Assembly: GCA_964407925.1 (NCBI GenBank)
Contig: CAYOXM010000005.1
Coordinates: 8,454 to 72,453 of the forward strand
From: CAYOXM01 sp964407925
GTDB taxonomy: Bacteria; Patescibacteriota; Patescibacteriia; SG8-24
DNA length: 64,000 nucleotides
Reading direction: 5' to 3'
Shown here: piece by piece, positions 32,358-39,901 of the stretch
Position numbering within the stretch: position 1 is the first letter of the stretch
Layout of the letters: every line of letters starts with the position of its first letter
Notes under the pieces: generated by a model
The model's database searches: none
What the model was told of the DNA's origin: nothing
Seen by the model: the letters and a program-made list of their open reading frames with translations, nothing else
Translations under genes and position numbers: made by a program

Positions 32358-33329
32358 ATGAAGAAGAAAATCCGTTACGCCGTCATCGGTTGCGGCGAGC
32401 ACGCGCTCCAGTCGCACGCCAGGCCGGCCCTCGACATCCCCGAGCTCGAGCTCGTCGCGCTCTGCGACCCGTCCGAGCATCGGATGTGGGAATTCCAGGA
32501 GGCGCTCGGCCTGCAGGGCGGCGTCTCGCGCTACACGACGCTCGAGCTGCTGCTCGGACGCGACGACGTCGACGCGGTCGTCGTCGCGAGTCCCGACAAG
32601 TTCCACGCCGAGACGCTGTTTCACGCGGTCTTCGCGGGGAAGCACGTGCTCTGCGAGAAGCCGACGGCGACTGATGACCACGATCTCCAGGCGCTGCGCA
32701 CCTCGCTCGCGCGGGCGGCCGAGAAGGGCCTCGTCGTCACGAGCTGCCATCCGCGCCGGTTCGACCGGCCGTACGTCTGGATAAAAAACCGCCTCAAGCT
32801 CTTCACGCAGGAACTCGGCGCGGTCATCTCCCTCGATCTCGACTTCTCGTACCACAAGGCGAGCAAGGTCGGGCTCCATGAAGGGCTGCTCATCGACCAT
32901 CTGAACCACGAGTACGACCTGATGAACTTCCTGTTCGGCAGGACGGACTGCGTGGCACGCCGGCTTTGGGACACCCAGGACCGTTACCACGTCGCGGGCA
33001 TCCGGCAGGACGGCATCGCGTTCTCCTTTCAGGGGACGCGCATGCTCGAGACGCGCCGGTATCCCGAGTACGTCCGCGTGCGGTTCGCTCGCGGTACGCT
33101 CACGGTCGACTGCGAGAGCGGGGACGCCGAGTGCCAGTCGCACGAGACCGGCAACGTCCAGCTCCTCCGCGCAGAACCGACGGATTACCCGGCGCGGTTC
33201 CGCGCCATCATGGCGAACTTCGTCGCGAGCGTCCGCGGCGACGGTCGCAACTACCTCGATGCGGAGGACCTCGAGAACAACGCCGCCATCGGCATAGCGC
33301 TCACCCGGGGCGCGCACTGGTCCGGCTGA
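32358..33329 (+). CDS. Gfo/Idh/MocA-family NAD(P)-dependent oxidoreductase
   Basis: A 323-aa oxidoreductase. The Rossmann domain opens with RYAVIGCGEHALQSHA and has ALCDPSEHRM and VVVASPDKFHAETLFHA. The catalytic signature CEKPTA follows. The C-terminal alpha/beta domain carries HLNHEYDLMNFLFGR, in which the His may serve catalysis. Members act on sugars or inositols, and the substrate cannot be read from the sequence. The start is ATG 32358 because GGAGG is 6 nt upstream; the ATG at 32352 would sit directly on the Shine-Dalgarno. Confidence 0.9.
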   Translation: MKKKIRYAVIGCGEHALQSHARPALDIPELELVALCDPSEHRMWEFQEALGLQGGVSRYTTLELLLGRDDVDAVVVASPDKFHAETLFHAVFAGKHVLCEKPTATDDHDLQALRTSLARAAEKGLVVTSCHPRRFDRPYVWIKNRLKLFTQELGAVISLDLDFSYHKASKVGLHEGLLIDHLNHEYDLMNFLFGRTDCVARRLWDTQDRYHVAGIRQDGIAFSFQGTRMLETRRYPEYVRVRFARGTLTVDCESGDAECQSHETGNVQLLRAEPTDYPARFRAIMANFVASVRGDGRNYLDAEDLENNAAIGIALTRGAHWSG

Positions 33330-33334
33330 CATCC

Positions 33335-33366
33335 AAGCCGTCACGCTTCACGCGTGACGGCTTTTT
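33335..33366 (+). terminator. Terminator
   Basis: AAGCCGTCACGC / GCGTGACGGCTT followed by TTTG. Confidence 0.85.
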
Positions 33367-33395
33367 GATACTTAACGTTTTGCTCGCCGGCATCA

Positions 33396-33424
33396 TTGAC
33401 AAAAGCCCGTTTTTACGCTACGAT
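33396..33424 (+). promoter_or_regulatory. Promoter of the 224-aa unknown gene
   Basis: TTGACA, 17-nt spacer, TACGAT. It leaves a leader of about 90 nt. Confidence 0.65.
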
Positions 33425-33518
33425 GTCCTGCTGTTCATTGAAAAGTGACGGCATGGAACCGACCGGTTTCCATGATGGCCGGTCGGGAACGATCGGAAAT
33501 CAAGGAAAGGTTGGGACC

Positions 33519-34193
33519 ATGAAACAAGTCACCCTGAATGAAGATCGCATCTCCGCGCTCTATCTCGCGTTTCAGAGGAACGGATGGTCGGCCAAGGAGG
33601 TCGACACGCTCACCGAAGACGCGACTCTCGACCGCGTCAGGGAAGTGGTCGTCGCAAGGAGCGCGATCAGCGTCATGCAGGAGTGGCCGGCCGTTCCCGA
33701 CGGCTGGTCCGTCGAGTCGCATGCGTTCCATCCGCCGTTCAAATGGACGCCCGACGCGGTCACGCTGCACTTCGAGGACGAGCAGGTCCGTCGCGGCGGC
33801 ATCAACGCCGGCATCCTGCGCCGCAGGCTCGGGAACAGGCCGGCGCTGAATGCCAGCGTCCTCGACTTCCTGCTCGAACGTCCGCAGCTCATCCCGACGT
33901 CGTGGCGTTCCGCGATCGTCCACTTCTGGGGTACCGTGTACCGGGACCCCGCGGGCCATCGCTGCGTCCGGCATCTTCGCTGGGAGGCTGACCGCTGGCA
34001 GTCGGGCCGCACCTGGCTCGGCGGCGAGGATATCGGCTTCCTGAGCCCGGCGGCGCTTCTCGTCGAGGCCAAGCCGGCCGCGAAACCGGAGGATGAAATC
34101 GTCTTCCTCAGTCTTGCCGCGGCGACGTTCCCGACCGACGTCCGGCGCGACACCATCCCCGACATGACGTTTCTCGACCGGACGTCCAACTGA
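33519..34193 (+). CDS. Hypothetical protein, 224 aa
   Basis: A soluble protein of no family I recognise. It begins with a helical segment (EDRISALYLAFQRNGWSAKEVD), continues with a possible beta region around WPAVPDGWSVESHAFHPPF and has Trp-rich motifs (SAIVHFWGTVYRDPAG, LRWEADRWQSG). The start is ATG 33519, supported by AAGGAAAGG about 10 nt upstream and the promoter at 33396. It is monocistronic, with terminators on both sides. Confidence 0.6.
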   Translation: MKQVTLNEDRISALYLAFQRNGWSAKEVDTLTEDATLDRVREVVVARSAISVMQEWPAVPDGWSVESHAFHPPFKWTPDAVTLHFEDEQVRRGGINAGILRRRLGNRPALNASVLDFLLERPQLIPTSWRSAIVHFWGTVYRDPAGHRCVRHLRWEADRWQSGRTWLGGEDIGFLSPAALLVEAKPAAKPEDEIVFLSLAAATFPTDVRRDTIPDMTFLDRTSN

Positions 34194-34204
34194 TCTTTCG
34201 CTTC

Positions 34205-34234
34205 GCCCCGCGCTTCTCGCGCGGGGCTTTTTTT
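34205..34234 (+). terminator. Terminator
   Basis: GCCCCGCGC / GCGCGGGGC followed by seven T. Confidence 0.9.
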
Positions 34235-34256
34235 GTCCGTCATGTCGTCGCAGGTA

Positions 34257-34285
34257 CTGACAAAATCGTGAAGACGTGCTAGGGT
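34257..34285 (+). promoter_or_regulatory. nadA promoter
   Basis: CTGACA, 17-nt spacer, TAGGGT, with TGC before the -10. Confidence 0.6.
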
Positions 34286-34313
34286 CCTGCAACGCCCTTT
34301 CAAGGAGTCCACG

Positions 34314-35468
34314 ATGTCGGAAGCAAACGTTCTCGCGCACCGCTGGTACGACCTCTTCGCGCGCTACGCCGAAGACCTCTACCCCGGGCGGTACACGCAC
34401 ACGAAGTGCCACGAGCTGGCGGACATGGCCGTCGAGGTGCGCGCCCTCGCCAAGGCGAAGGGTTCGACCATCGTCAGCCACAACTACCAGTACCCGGAGC
34501 TCCAGGAGATCGCCGATTTCGTCGGCGATTCGCTCGGGCTCGCCTTCAAGGTCAGGGACGCCGGCGCCACCCGCGTCGACTTCTCGAGCGTCCATTTCAT
34601 GGGCGCGACCGCCAAGATCATCACGGGCGACGCCACGCGCGTCTACGTCCAGGGCGACCCGGACGTACACGGCTGCTCGCTCGTGCGTGGCACGGACCAC
34701 TCCTGGATCGAGCGCTGGAAGCGGCGCAACCCCGACGGCGTCCTCGTGACGTACGTGAACAGCGACGCCTACACCAAGGCGATTTGCGACTACGTCTCGA
34801 CGTCGCGGAACACGGCAACGGTCATCGCGCGCGCCAGCCAGGAGCACCCAGGATCGAAGGTCCTCGTGCTCCCGGACAAGTTCCTCGGTCACGTCATGAA
34901 GTGGCAGGCCGTGAATGAGATGGGCGTGAATCCCGACCTGGTCGAGGTCTACGCCAATCCGTTCGGCGGATACAACGCCTGCTGCTACGTGCACGAGAAG
35001 ATAGGTGACGAGGCGCCCGAACGCGCGCTCGAGGAATACGAGGATGCCGAGCTGATGCTCCACCCGGAGTGCGGCTGCGCGTCGTCGTGCCTCTTCAAGC
35101 TGAACGCGGGAATCCTGCCGAAAGGGAGGGTCTATTACCTCTCTACGGAGGGGATGCTCCAGCGCGCCCACGCGAGCGCCGCGAGCCGTTTCGTCATCGG
35201 CACCGAGAAGGGGATGATCTACCGGCTTCGCAAGGAGGCGCGGGGCAAGGAGTTCATCCCCGTCTCGCAGGAGGCCGAGTGCGGCTTCATGAAGCAGAAC
35301 ACGATGGAGAAGCTGCTCGCGTCCCTGCGCGAGGACAAGTACGAGATCGTGTTCGACGACGCGACCGACCCCCGGCGGGAAACCGTCGACGGCGACGTCA
35401 TCCGCATCAACCGCGACGTCGCGTCGAAGGCGAAGGTCGCCATCGACCGGATGCTCGCCATCCAGTAG
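34314..35468 (+). CDS. nadA: Quinolinate synthase (NadA, 4Fe-4S)
   Basis: NadA condenses iminoaspartate with dihydroxyacetone phosphate to quinolinate in NAD synthesis. The 384-aa protein has the family hallmarks: HNYQYPELQEIADFVGDSL, VHFMGATAKI, the HPECGCASSC segment and the C-terminal CGFMKQNTMEKLL. Candidate cluster Cys are those of the HGCSLV, HPECG and ECGFMK segments. The start is ATG 34314 with AAGGAG upstream. A Nudix gene follows 9 nt later. No nadB or nadC is in the window, so the iminoaspartate source is unknown. Confidence 0.9.
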   Translation: MSEANVLAHRWYDLFARYAEDLYPGRYTHTKCHELADMAVEVRALAKAKGSTIVSHNYQYPELQEIADFVGDSLGLAFKVRDAGATRVDFSSVHFMGATAKIITGDATRVYVQGDPDVHGCSLVRGTDHSWIERWKRRNPDGVLVTYVNSDAYTKAICDYVSTSRNTATVIARASQEHPGSKVLVLPDKFLGHVMKWQAVNEMGVNPDLVEVYANPFGGYNACCYVHEKIGDEAPERALEEYEDAELMLHPECGCASSCLFKLNAGILPKGRVYYLSTEGMLQRAHASAASRFVIGTEKGMIYRLRKEARGKEFIPVSQEAECGFMKQNTMEKLLASLREDKYEIVFDDATDPRRETVDGDVIRINRDVASKAKVAIDRMLAIQ

Positions 35469-35477
35469 GAGGACGCG

Positions 35478-35981
35478 ATGACTCCGCTCAAGAAGAACGC
35501 GCACTGCTCGTTCTGCGGCGAAAAGTTCGCCGACGGGCCGTTTCCCAAGACCTGCGGCGGGTGCCGCGTGACGACGTGGGTGAACCCGCTTCCCGTCATC
35601 GTCGTGCTCGCGCCGGTCGGTGACGGGCTCGTCGGCGTCATCAGGGGAATCGAGCCGAAAATCGGGTGGCCGGCCCTTCCTGGCGGCTACGTCGACCCTG
35701 GCGAGACGCTCCGCGAGGCCGCGAGCCGCGAGCTCCGCGAGGAGACGGGCATCGTCATCGCGCCCGACCGGTTCGACATCGTCACCGACGGGCCGTCGAA
35801 GAACGGCATCTACCTGACCGTCTTCGCGCGGTGTCCGCCGGTCGCGCCGGACGAGTCCGGCCTTCCGGCGTTTGCGCCCAATGCCGAAGTCAGGAAGCGC
35901 GTGATCCTCACGGGGAGCGAAGATCTCGCCTTCCCTGACCATACCGAGGTCATGCGCGCGCACCTCGCCGGTACGCTGTGA
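35478..35981 (+). CDS. Nudix hydrolase with an N-terminal zinc ribbon
   Basis: A 167-aa pyrophosphohydrolase. An N-terminal CSFCG...CGGC zinc knuckle precedes the Nudix fold. The Nudix box GGYVDPGETLREAASRELREETGI matches the GX5EX7REUXEEXGU pattern. Its position directly behind nadA, together with the zinc ribbon, makes an NADH/NAD or dinucleotide pyrophosphatase role attractive, but this is inference. Start ATG 35478; GGAGG lies 6-7 nt upstream. Confidence 0.9.
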   Translation: MTPLKKNAHCSFCGEKFADGPFPKTCGGCRVTTWVNPLPVIVVLAPVGDGLVGVIRGIEPKIGWPALPGGYVDPGETLREAASRELREETGIVIAPDRFDIVTDGPSKNGIYLTVFARCPPVAPDESGLPAFAPNAEVRKRVILTGSEDLAFPDHTEVMRAHLAGTL

Positions 35982-35987
35982 ACGCGA

Positions 35988-36017
35988 AACCCGCCCATCA
36001 TGGGCGGGTTTTCTTTT
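35988..36017 (+). terminator. Terminator of the nadA-Nudix operon
   Basis: AACCCGCCCA / TGGGCGGGTT followed by TTCTTTTT. Confidence 0.85.
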
Positions 36018-36029
36018 TCGTCTTCGCGG

Positions 36030-37301
36030 TCACTGCCGCGGAGCGAACACGATGGCGTTCGGCAGCTGTCGTCCGGGCCCCGTCACGTATTTGCCGTCGA
36101 AGAGCAGCGCCGCGCTCCCGCCGCCGTCGAGGTTGAGCGCATCCGTCGCGCCGATCGCCCGGAAGATGCGGGCGAGATCGACGACCGTCGCCGACTTCGC
36201 GATGACAAGGTAGACGAATCGCGCGTCGACGCCGATGCCGCCGCGCGTCCCTTTCACCGTCCGCATCCCGTCATCGAGCCGTGACTCGCTTTCGACGACG
36301 AGCGCGCCGTTTTCGACGAGCGACGGGTAATTCGCGACCGCGGCGTCGAGCGACGTCCCGTTCGCGTTCTCGAATGCCGCGACCGACGTGCCGAACTCCT
36401 TGGTGCGATGGAAGAAGCGGAATCTGCCGTCCGTCGTCTGAACGAGCATCGGCCCCTCGTGCACGGGCAGGCTCGACGCGTTGTGCATCGCGCGCGTGGG
36501 GGAGTCGAAGAACGGCCAGAGGAAGGTGTTCACCTTCGCCGCGCAGTCGGCGTAGTCCGGCGGGCAGAAGTACGTGCCGTGGATGCCGATTGCCGCGCCG
36601 CGCTCCTGCGCGTACGCGAGCAGCGGCTTCGCCGCACAGCCGTTCGCGCAATCGGCGGACTCGGCCGCGACAGTCAGCATTGTGAACCAGTCCTTCCGCA
36701 GCTTCACCACCTCGGCCGCGAACGAACCTGAAGGCGTCGCCACCGTCACCGAGCGCCGCGTCGCGGGAAGGTCGTCGTCGATGACGGCGGCGTATCGCGC
36801 CTCCTCGGACGTCGAGTACTCCGAGGCCGAAGCGATGTCCGCGCCGAAGCGGTAATTGGCGAAGAACGCGTCCGGGATGTCGTCGACCTTCGTGTTCCAC
36901 GCGCCGCCGTACAGCGACGATGCGGCCTGCTCGGAAGTGATCCAGCGGAGCGTGCCGCCGAGGCCGACCGCGTACGTCTTGTCGTCGGTCGTGAATTTCA
37001 CGAGCCTCGCTCCGGGCCGGTAGGTCACGTTCGTGCCGAGCGGGAGCGACGCGAGAAACGATGACGATACCGTCTGCACGCCGGAGAAGTCCGCGTACCA
37101 GGAAAAGTAGACCTTGTCGTTCGGGAAGGCGTGACGCCTCCCGTCGCTCCCGTAGTAATAGACCGCCTTGCAGGGATCGTTCACGTCGGCCTTGGCGGCG
37201 CAGGCGAGTTTCACGAGCGAGCCGGGGGAGGGTGCCGCCGCGACGACGGTCGGCGTCAAAAGCAGGGTGGCGGCGAGGAGGATTTTGCGCAGGCGGTCCA
37301 T
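36030..37301 (-). CDS. Secreted phosphodiester glycosidase (NAGPA domain) with an N-terminal Patescibacteria wall repeat
   Basis: A 423-aa exported protein with a cleavable-type signal (residues 5-28). The next 120 residues form a domain widespread in Patescibacteria surface proteins: YYYGSDGRRHAFPNDKVYFSWYADFSGV, then PLGTNVTYRPGARLVKF and GTLRWITSEQAA. The C-terminal half is the NAGPA/DUF2233 phosphodiester glycosidase fold (GIHGTYFCPPDY, GTRGGIGVD, and the signature ALNLDGGGSAALLFDG). It likely trims a glycosidic phosphodiester in the envelope. Start ATG 37301, with TACAAT 10 nt upstream (37311-37316). Confidence 0.85.
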   Translation of the reverse strand: MDRLRKILLAATLLLTPTVVAAAPSPGSLVKLACAAKADVNDPCKAVYYYGSDGRRHAFPNDKVYFSWYADFSGVQTVSSSFLASLPLGTNVTYRPGARLVKFTTDDKTYAVGLGGTLRWITSEQAASSLYGGAWNTKVDDIPDAFFANYRFGADIASASEYSTSEEARYAAVIDDDLPATRRSVTVATPSGSFAAEVVKLRKDWFTMLTVAAESADCANGCAAKPLLAYAQERGAAIGIHGTYFCPPDYADCAAKVNTFLWPFFDSPTRAMHNASSLPVHEGPMLVQTTDGRFRFFHRTKEFGTSVAAFENANGTSLDAAVANYPSLVENGALVVESESRLDDGMRTVKGTRGGIGVDARFVYLVIAKSATVVDLARIFRAIGATDALNLDGGGSAALLFDGKYVTGPGRQLPNAIVFAPRQ

Positions 37302-37346
37302 AGGTCTTTCATTGTACGGCATTCACCGCAGGCCGTGCGAGCAGTC

Positions 37347-37375
37347 TTGACAAAATGGCCTAAATAGGCTAATTT
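37347..37375 (+). promoter_or_regulatory. Promoter of the 309-aa gene
   Basis: TTGACA, 17-nt spacer, TAATTT. The leader up to ATG 37543 is about 160 nt and holds a CCCTCCCT / AGGGAAGGG hairpin near 37490-37512. Confidence 0.7.
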
Positions 37376-37542
37376 TTTGCATCTGCACCGACATCGCGGC
37401 CAGTACGGGCGGGAGAGATGACGTCGTCGGCATCCGCCGAAGCCGTCGTCTCCCCAGCCGGTACGCACAATGCGCCCGGGACAGCAGGGCCCTCCCTGAA
37501 TCTAGGGAAGGGAATTCGTTCGTTCACATTCGGAGAGAGACC

Positions 37543-38472
37543 ATGTCACAGACCAAGACCCCGTTCGGACCCATCGGACAGGCGCCGCCGCGCGGCTTCA
37601 CGACGATGGAGGTGAATGGCCTGCGCTGCGAGATCAACATGCCTCCCGCCACCAAGTCGCGCTTCGACGCGCGGGGCGAGGAGATGACGCAGGGCCTCGC
37701 CCGCTACCAGAAGGCCGACGTCTACCGCGTCGACGACTTCCCGAACTGCCCGGAGCACTGGCAGAGGAGTGACCCGTCCCGCGGCGTCGTGAGCTGCTTC
37801 ATGCTCGCGAAGCCCGACCACATGGTGTGGATCGACCTCACCATGAACGCGCACCACGCCCACCACGTCGCCGCGCTGTTCTCGGCGCAGGGCGTGAACG
37901 CCGTCACGGGACAGAAGGTCGAGCCGCCGATCCGCCTCGAGCAGTACGACCGCCGTACGCCGCCCAAGGGCTGGACCGCCGGTCCCGACTGGCCCGAGCA
38001 GAACTACATCGCCACGACCTGCACCGGCGCGCTCTGGCGTGACGGCTTCCGTGCCAAGGACGGCAAGACGCGCGAGTTCGTCTTCACCGAGGACATGACG
38101 CGCGACGTCGCGACGGCCGTCATCGGCGCGGAAGAGCGCGTCGATGCCTTCGGCATCGCGTTGTTCACGTCGAAGGAGCCGAAGCCGCGGCCGACCTATC
38201 GGTCGCGTGGCGCCCTCGAGATGCTGGGTGGCGGTCCCGTCGCGAAGGGCGTGACCAGGTCGGCCAGCATGGGCGTCGGCGCGGGCGCGGTGGTCAATCA
38301 GACCGTCACCCGCGACCCGAACCGCCTCGACTTCTGGAACGAGACGCCGGACGCCCTCTTCATCGTCTACTACGTCGGTGCCGAGGAGTTCCAGCGCATC
38401 ACCGGTTCCGCCCCCGGACGTTCGGGCGGCAACGAGGGGTTCCTCGGCGGCACGCCCGTCGGCAACCCCTGA
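37543..38472 (+). CDS. Hypothetical protein, 309 aa
   Basis: I do not recognise this protein. It is soluble, with segments such as EMTQGLARYQKADVYRVDDFPNCPEHW, GVVSCFMLAKPDHMVWIDLTMNAHHAHHVAALF and a C-terminal DFWNETPDALFIVYYVGAEEFQRITG. A Gly/Ala-rich linker (about 225-255) separates two parts. The tail is Gly-rich. The start is ATG 37543 with GGAGAGAG upstream. It is monocistronic with a strong promoter and terminator and an unusually long leader, so it may be highly or conditionally expressed. Confidence 0.62.
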   Translation: MSQTKTPFGPIGQAPPRGFTTMEVNGLRCEINMPPATKSRFDARGEEMTQGLARYQKADVYRVDDFPNCPEHWQRSDPSRGVVSCFMLAKPDHMVWIDLTMNAHHAHHVAALFSAQGVNAVTGQKVEPPIRLEQYDRRTPPKGWTAGPDWPEQNYIATTCTGALWRDGFRAKDGKTREFVFTEDMTRDVATAVIGAEERVDAFGIALFTSKEPKPRPTYRSRGALEMLGGGPVAKGVTRSASMGVGAGAVVNQTVTRDPNRLDFWNETPDALFIVYYVGAEEFQRITGSAPGRSGGNEGFLGGTPVGNP

Positions 38473-38525
38473 TGGCTCTCCGACTTCACGGCTTCGCGGC
38501 TGAACCCGTGTCGCCGTGATCCTCC

Positions 38526-38566
38526 GCCGCGACCGCGCTTATCCAGCGCGGCCGCGGCATTTTTTG
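38526..38566 (+). terminator. Terminator of the 309-aa gene
   Basis: GCCGCG-A-CCGCGC / GCGCGG-C-CGCGGC followed by ATTTTTTG. A second hairpin (TCACGGC/GCCGTGA) lies just upstream at 38486-38518. Confidence 0.85.
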
Positions 38567-38576
38567 TCCGTCAGGA

Positions 38577-38605
38577 TTGACAAAATCGCATTTTTGTGCT
38601 TAACT
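38577..38605 (+). promoter_or_regulatory. Promoter of the deacetylase gene
   Basis: TTGACA, 17-nt spacer, TTAACT, with TGC before the -10. Confidence 0.65.
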
Positions 38606-38624
38606 GAGTGCCGAGGAGGGAGAT

Positions 38625-39503
38625 ATGTTCAAGCTCTTTTACAGCGAAATGTACGTCAATTCCGCCTACGAGTTCGATACGATGCGCAAGTCGCGGCAAA
38701 TCGCCATGAACCTGCGCAAGGATCCGGTCGCCGGAGTCACTCTGCTCCGGCCCGAATCGGTCACCGCCGAACAATTGCGCGAGGTGCACGAGTCGGCCTA
38801 TATCGACGCCGTACGCACCGGCGCTCCCCGCGAGCTCGCCCAGGGCCAGGGGTTTTCGTGGGACGAGTGCGTTTGGGACGCGGTCCGTTCCTCCACGGGG
38901 GGGATGGTCGCCGCCGCCATGGCCGCGCTTAAGGACGGCGTCTCGGGCACGCTTTCGAGCGGGCTGCACCACGCCGGCCGCGCATACGGTTCGGGATTTT
39001 GCACCTTCAACGGCCTCGCGCTCGCCGCCATCGCGGCGCATCGCAAGACCGGCGGACGGGTGCTCATCTTGGACCTCGACGCGCACTGCGGCGGCGGCAC
39101 GAACGACATCCTCGGCGCCATGCCGTGGGTCCGTTCCGTGGACGTCTCCGTCAGCCCGTTCGACGTGTACCTTCCCGACGGCGAGAACACGCTCGACATG
39201 GTGTACGACGAAGGAACATACCTCGACGTCATCGAACGGCGTCTCGCCGCCGTCGGCACCGACTTCGCCCTTTGCCTGTACAACGCCGGCATGGACCCGT
39301 ACGAACGGTGCCACATCGGCGGCCTCCGCGGCATCACGCGCGGCATGCTCTGCGCGCGGGAAGAGGCGGTGTTCGCCTTCTGCAAGGACGCCGGCATCCC
39401 CGTCGCCTTCGCCGTCGCCGGCGGCTACTCCGGCCGCGGCCTCGACATGAACGGCGTCGTCGCCCTGCATCGCATGACGATCGAAGCCGCCGCGTCGCAA
39501 TGA
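38625..39503 (+). CDS. Histone deacetylase-superfamily amidohydrolase (AcuC / acetylpolyamine-type)
   Basis: A 292-aa zinc amidohydrolase of the arginase/deacetylase fold. The paired His of the charge relay (GTLSSGLHHAGRAYGSGFC), the metal ligands in LILDLDAHCGGG and in YNAGMDPYERC, and the closing VAGGYS are all seen. Bacterial members remove acetyl groups from small amines or proteins. Cys follows the metal ligand in DAHCGGG where HG is common, a minor oddity. The start is ATG 38625 with GAGGAGG upstream. The gene is monocistronic. Confidence 0.88.
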   Translation: MFKLFYSEMYVNSAYEFDTMRKSRQIAMNLRKDPVAGVTLLRPESVTAEQLREVHESAYIDAVRTGAPRELAQGQGFSWDECVWDAVRSSTGGMVAAAMAALKDGVSGTLSSGLHHAGRAYGSGFCTFNGLALAAIAAHRKTGGRVLILDLDAHCGGGTNDILGAMPWVRSVDVSVSPFDVYLPDGENTLDMVYDEGTYLDVIERRLAAVGTDFALCLYNAGMDPYERCHIGGLRGITRGMLCAREEAVFAFCKDAGIPVAFAVAGGYSGRGLDMNGVVALHRMTIEAAASQ

Positions 39504-39513
39504 CGCCCTTACG

Positions 39514-39539
39514 CGCGCCCTTCCCGGGCGCGTTTTTTT
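39514..39539 (+). terminator. Terminator of the deacetylase gene
   Basis: CGCGCCC-TTCCC-GGGCGCG followed by seven T. Confidence 0.85.
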
Positions 39540-39547
39540 ATCATCGC

Positions 39548-39575
39548 AAAAGGACGGCTCGCGCCGTCCCTTTTT
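39548..39575 (-). terminator. Terminator of the 104-aa gene cluster
   Basis: AAAAGGACGGC / GCCGTCCCTTTT stem, functional in the minus direction. Confidence 0.75.
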
Positions 39576-39581
39576 TCATCC

Positions 39582-39896
39582 CTACTGCTTTTCGAGTTCC
39601 TCCGCGGCCGCCTCCCATTCGCCGGAACGTTCGTTGTCGGGATAGCGGTTGAGCAGCTGGCGATACGCTTTCGCGCCGAGCGCGGGATCGGACTTGGCGA
39701 TGCCCTTCACCTGCTGCTCCTCGAGCGCAATCGCGTTGTTCGACAGCGTCTCGAGCTGGGCCCTCTCCGATTCGGGATTGAAGTTCCAGCCCTCCTCGTG
39801 GAAGTTCTTGTCGCCCGCGTCCGTGCCGTCCTTGTTCGTCGCGCGGCCCTCCATGGCCTTGTCGTCAGCGGGGTTTTCCATCGGTCGTTCTTTCAT
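39582..39896 (-). CDS. Small hydrophilic protein, 104 aa
   Basis: An acidic, soluble protein of unknown function. The C-terminal half (ALEEQQVKGIAKSDPALGAKAYRQLLNRYPDN) looks like one helical repeat of TPR size. The start is uncertain: ATG 39896 gives 104 residues and an ATG at 39881 gives 99, and neither has a clear Shine-Dalgarno. It lies 5 nt downstream of the 577-aa gene, so it is probably translated from the same mRNA. Confidence 0.6.
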   Translation of the reverse strand: MKERPMENPADDKAMEGRATNKDGTDAGDKNFHEEGWNFNPESERAQLETLSNNAIALEEQQVKGIAKSDPALGAKAYRQLLNRYPDNERSGEWEAAAEELEKQ

Positions 39897-39901
39897 AACA
39901 T

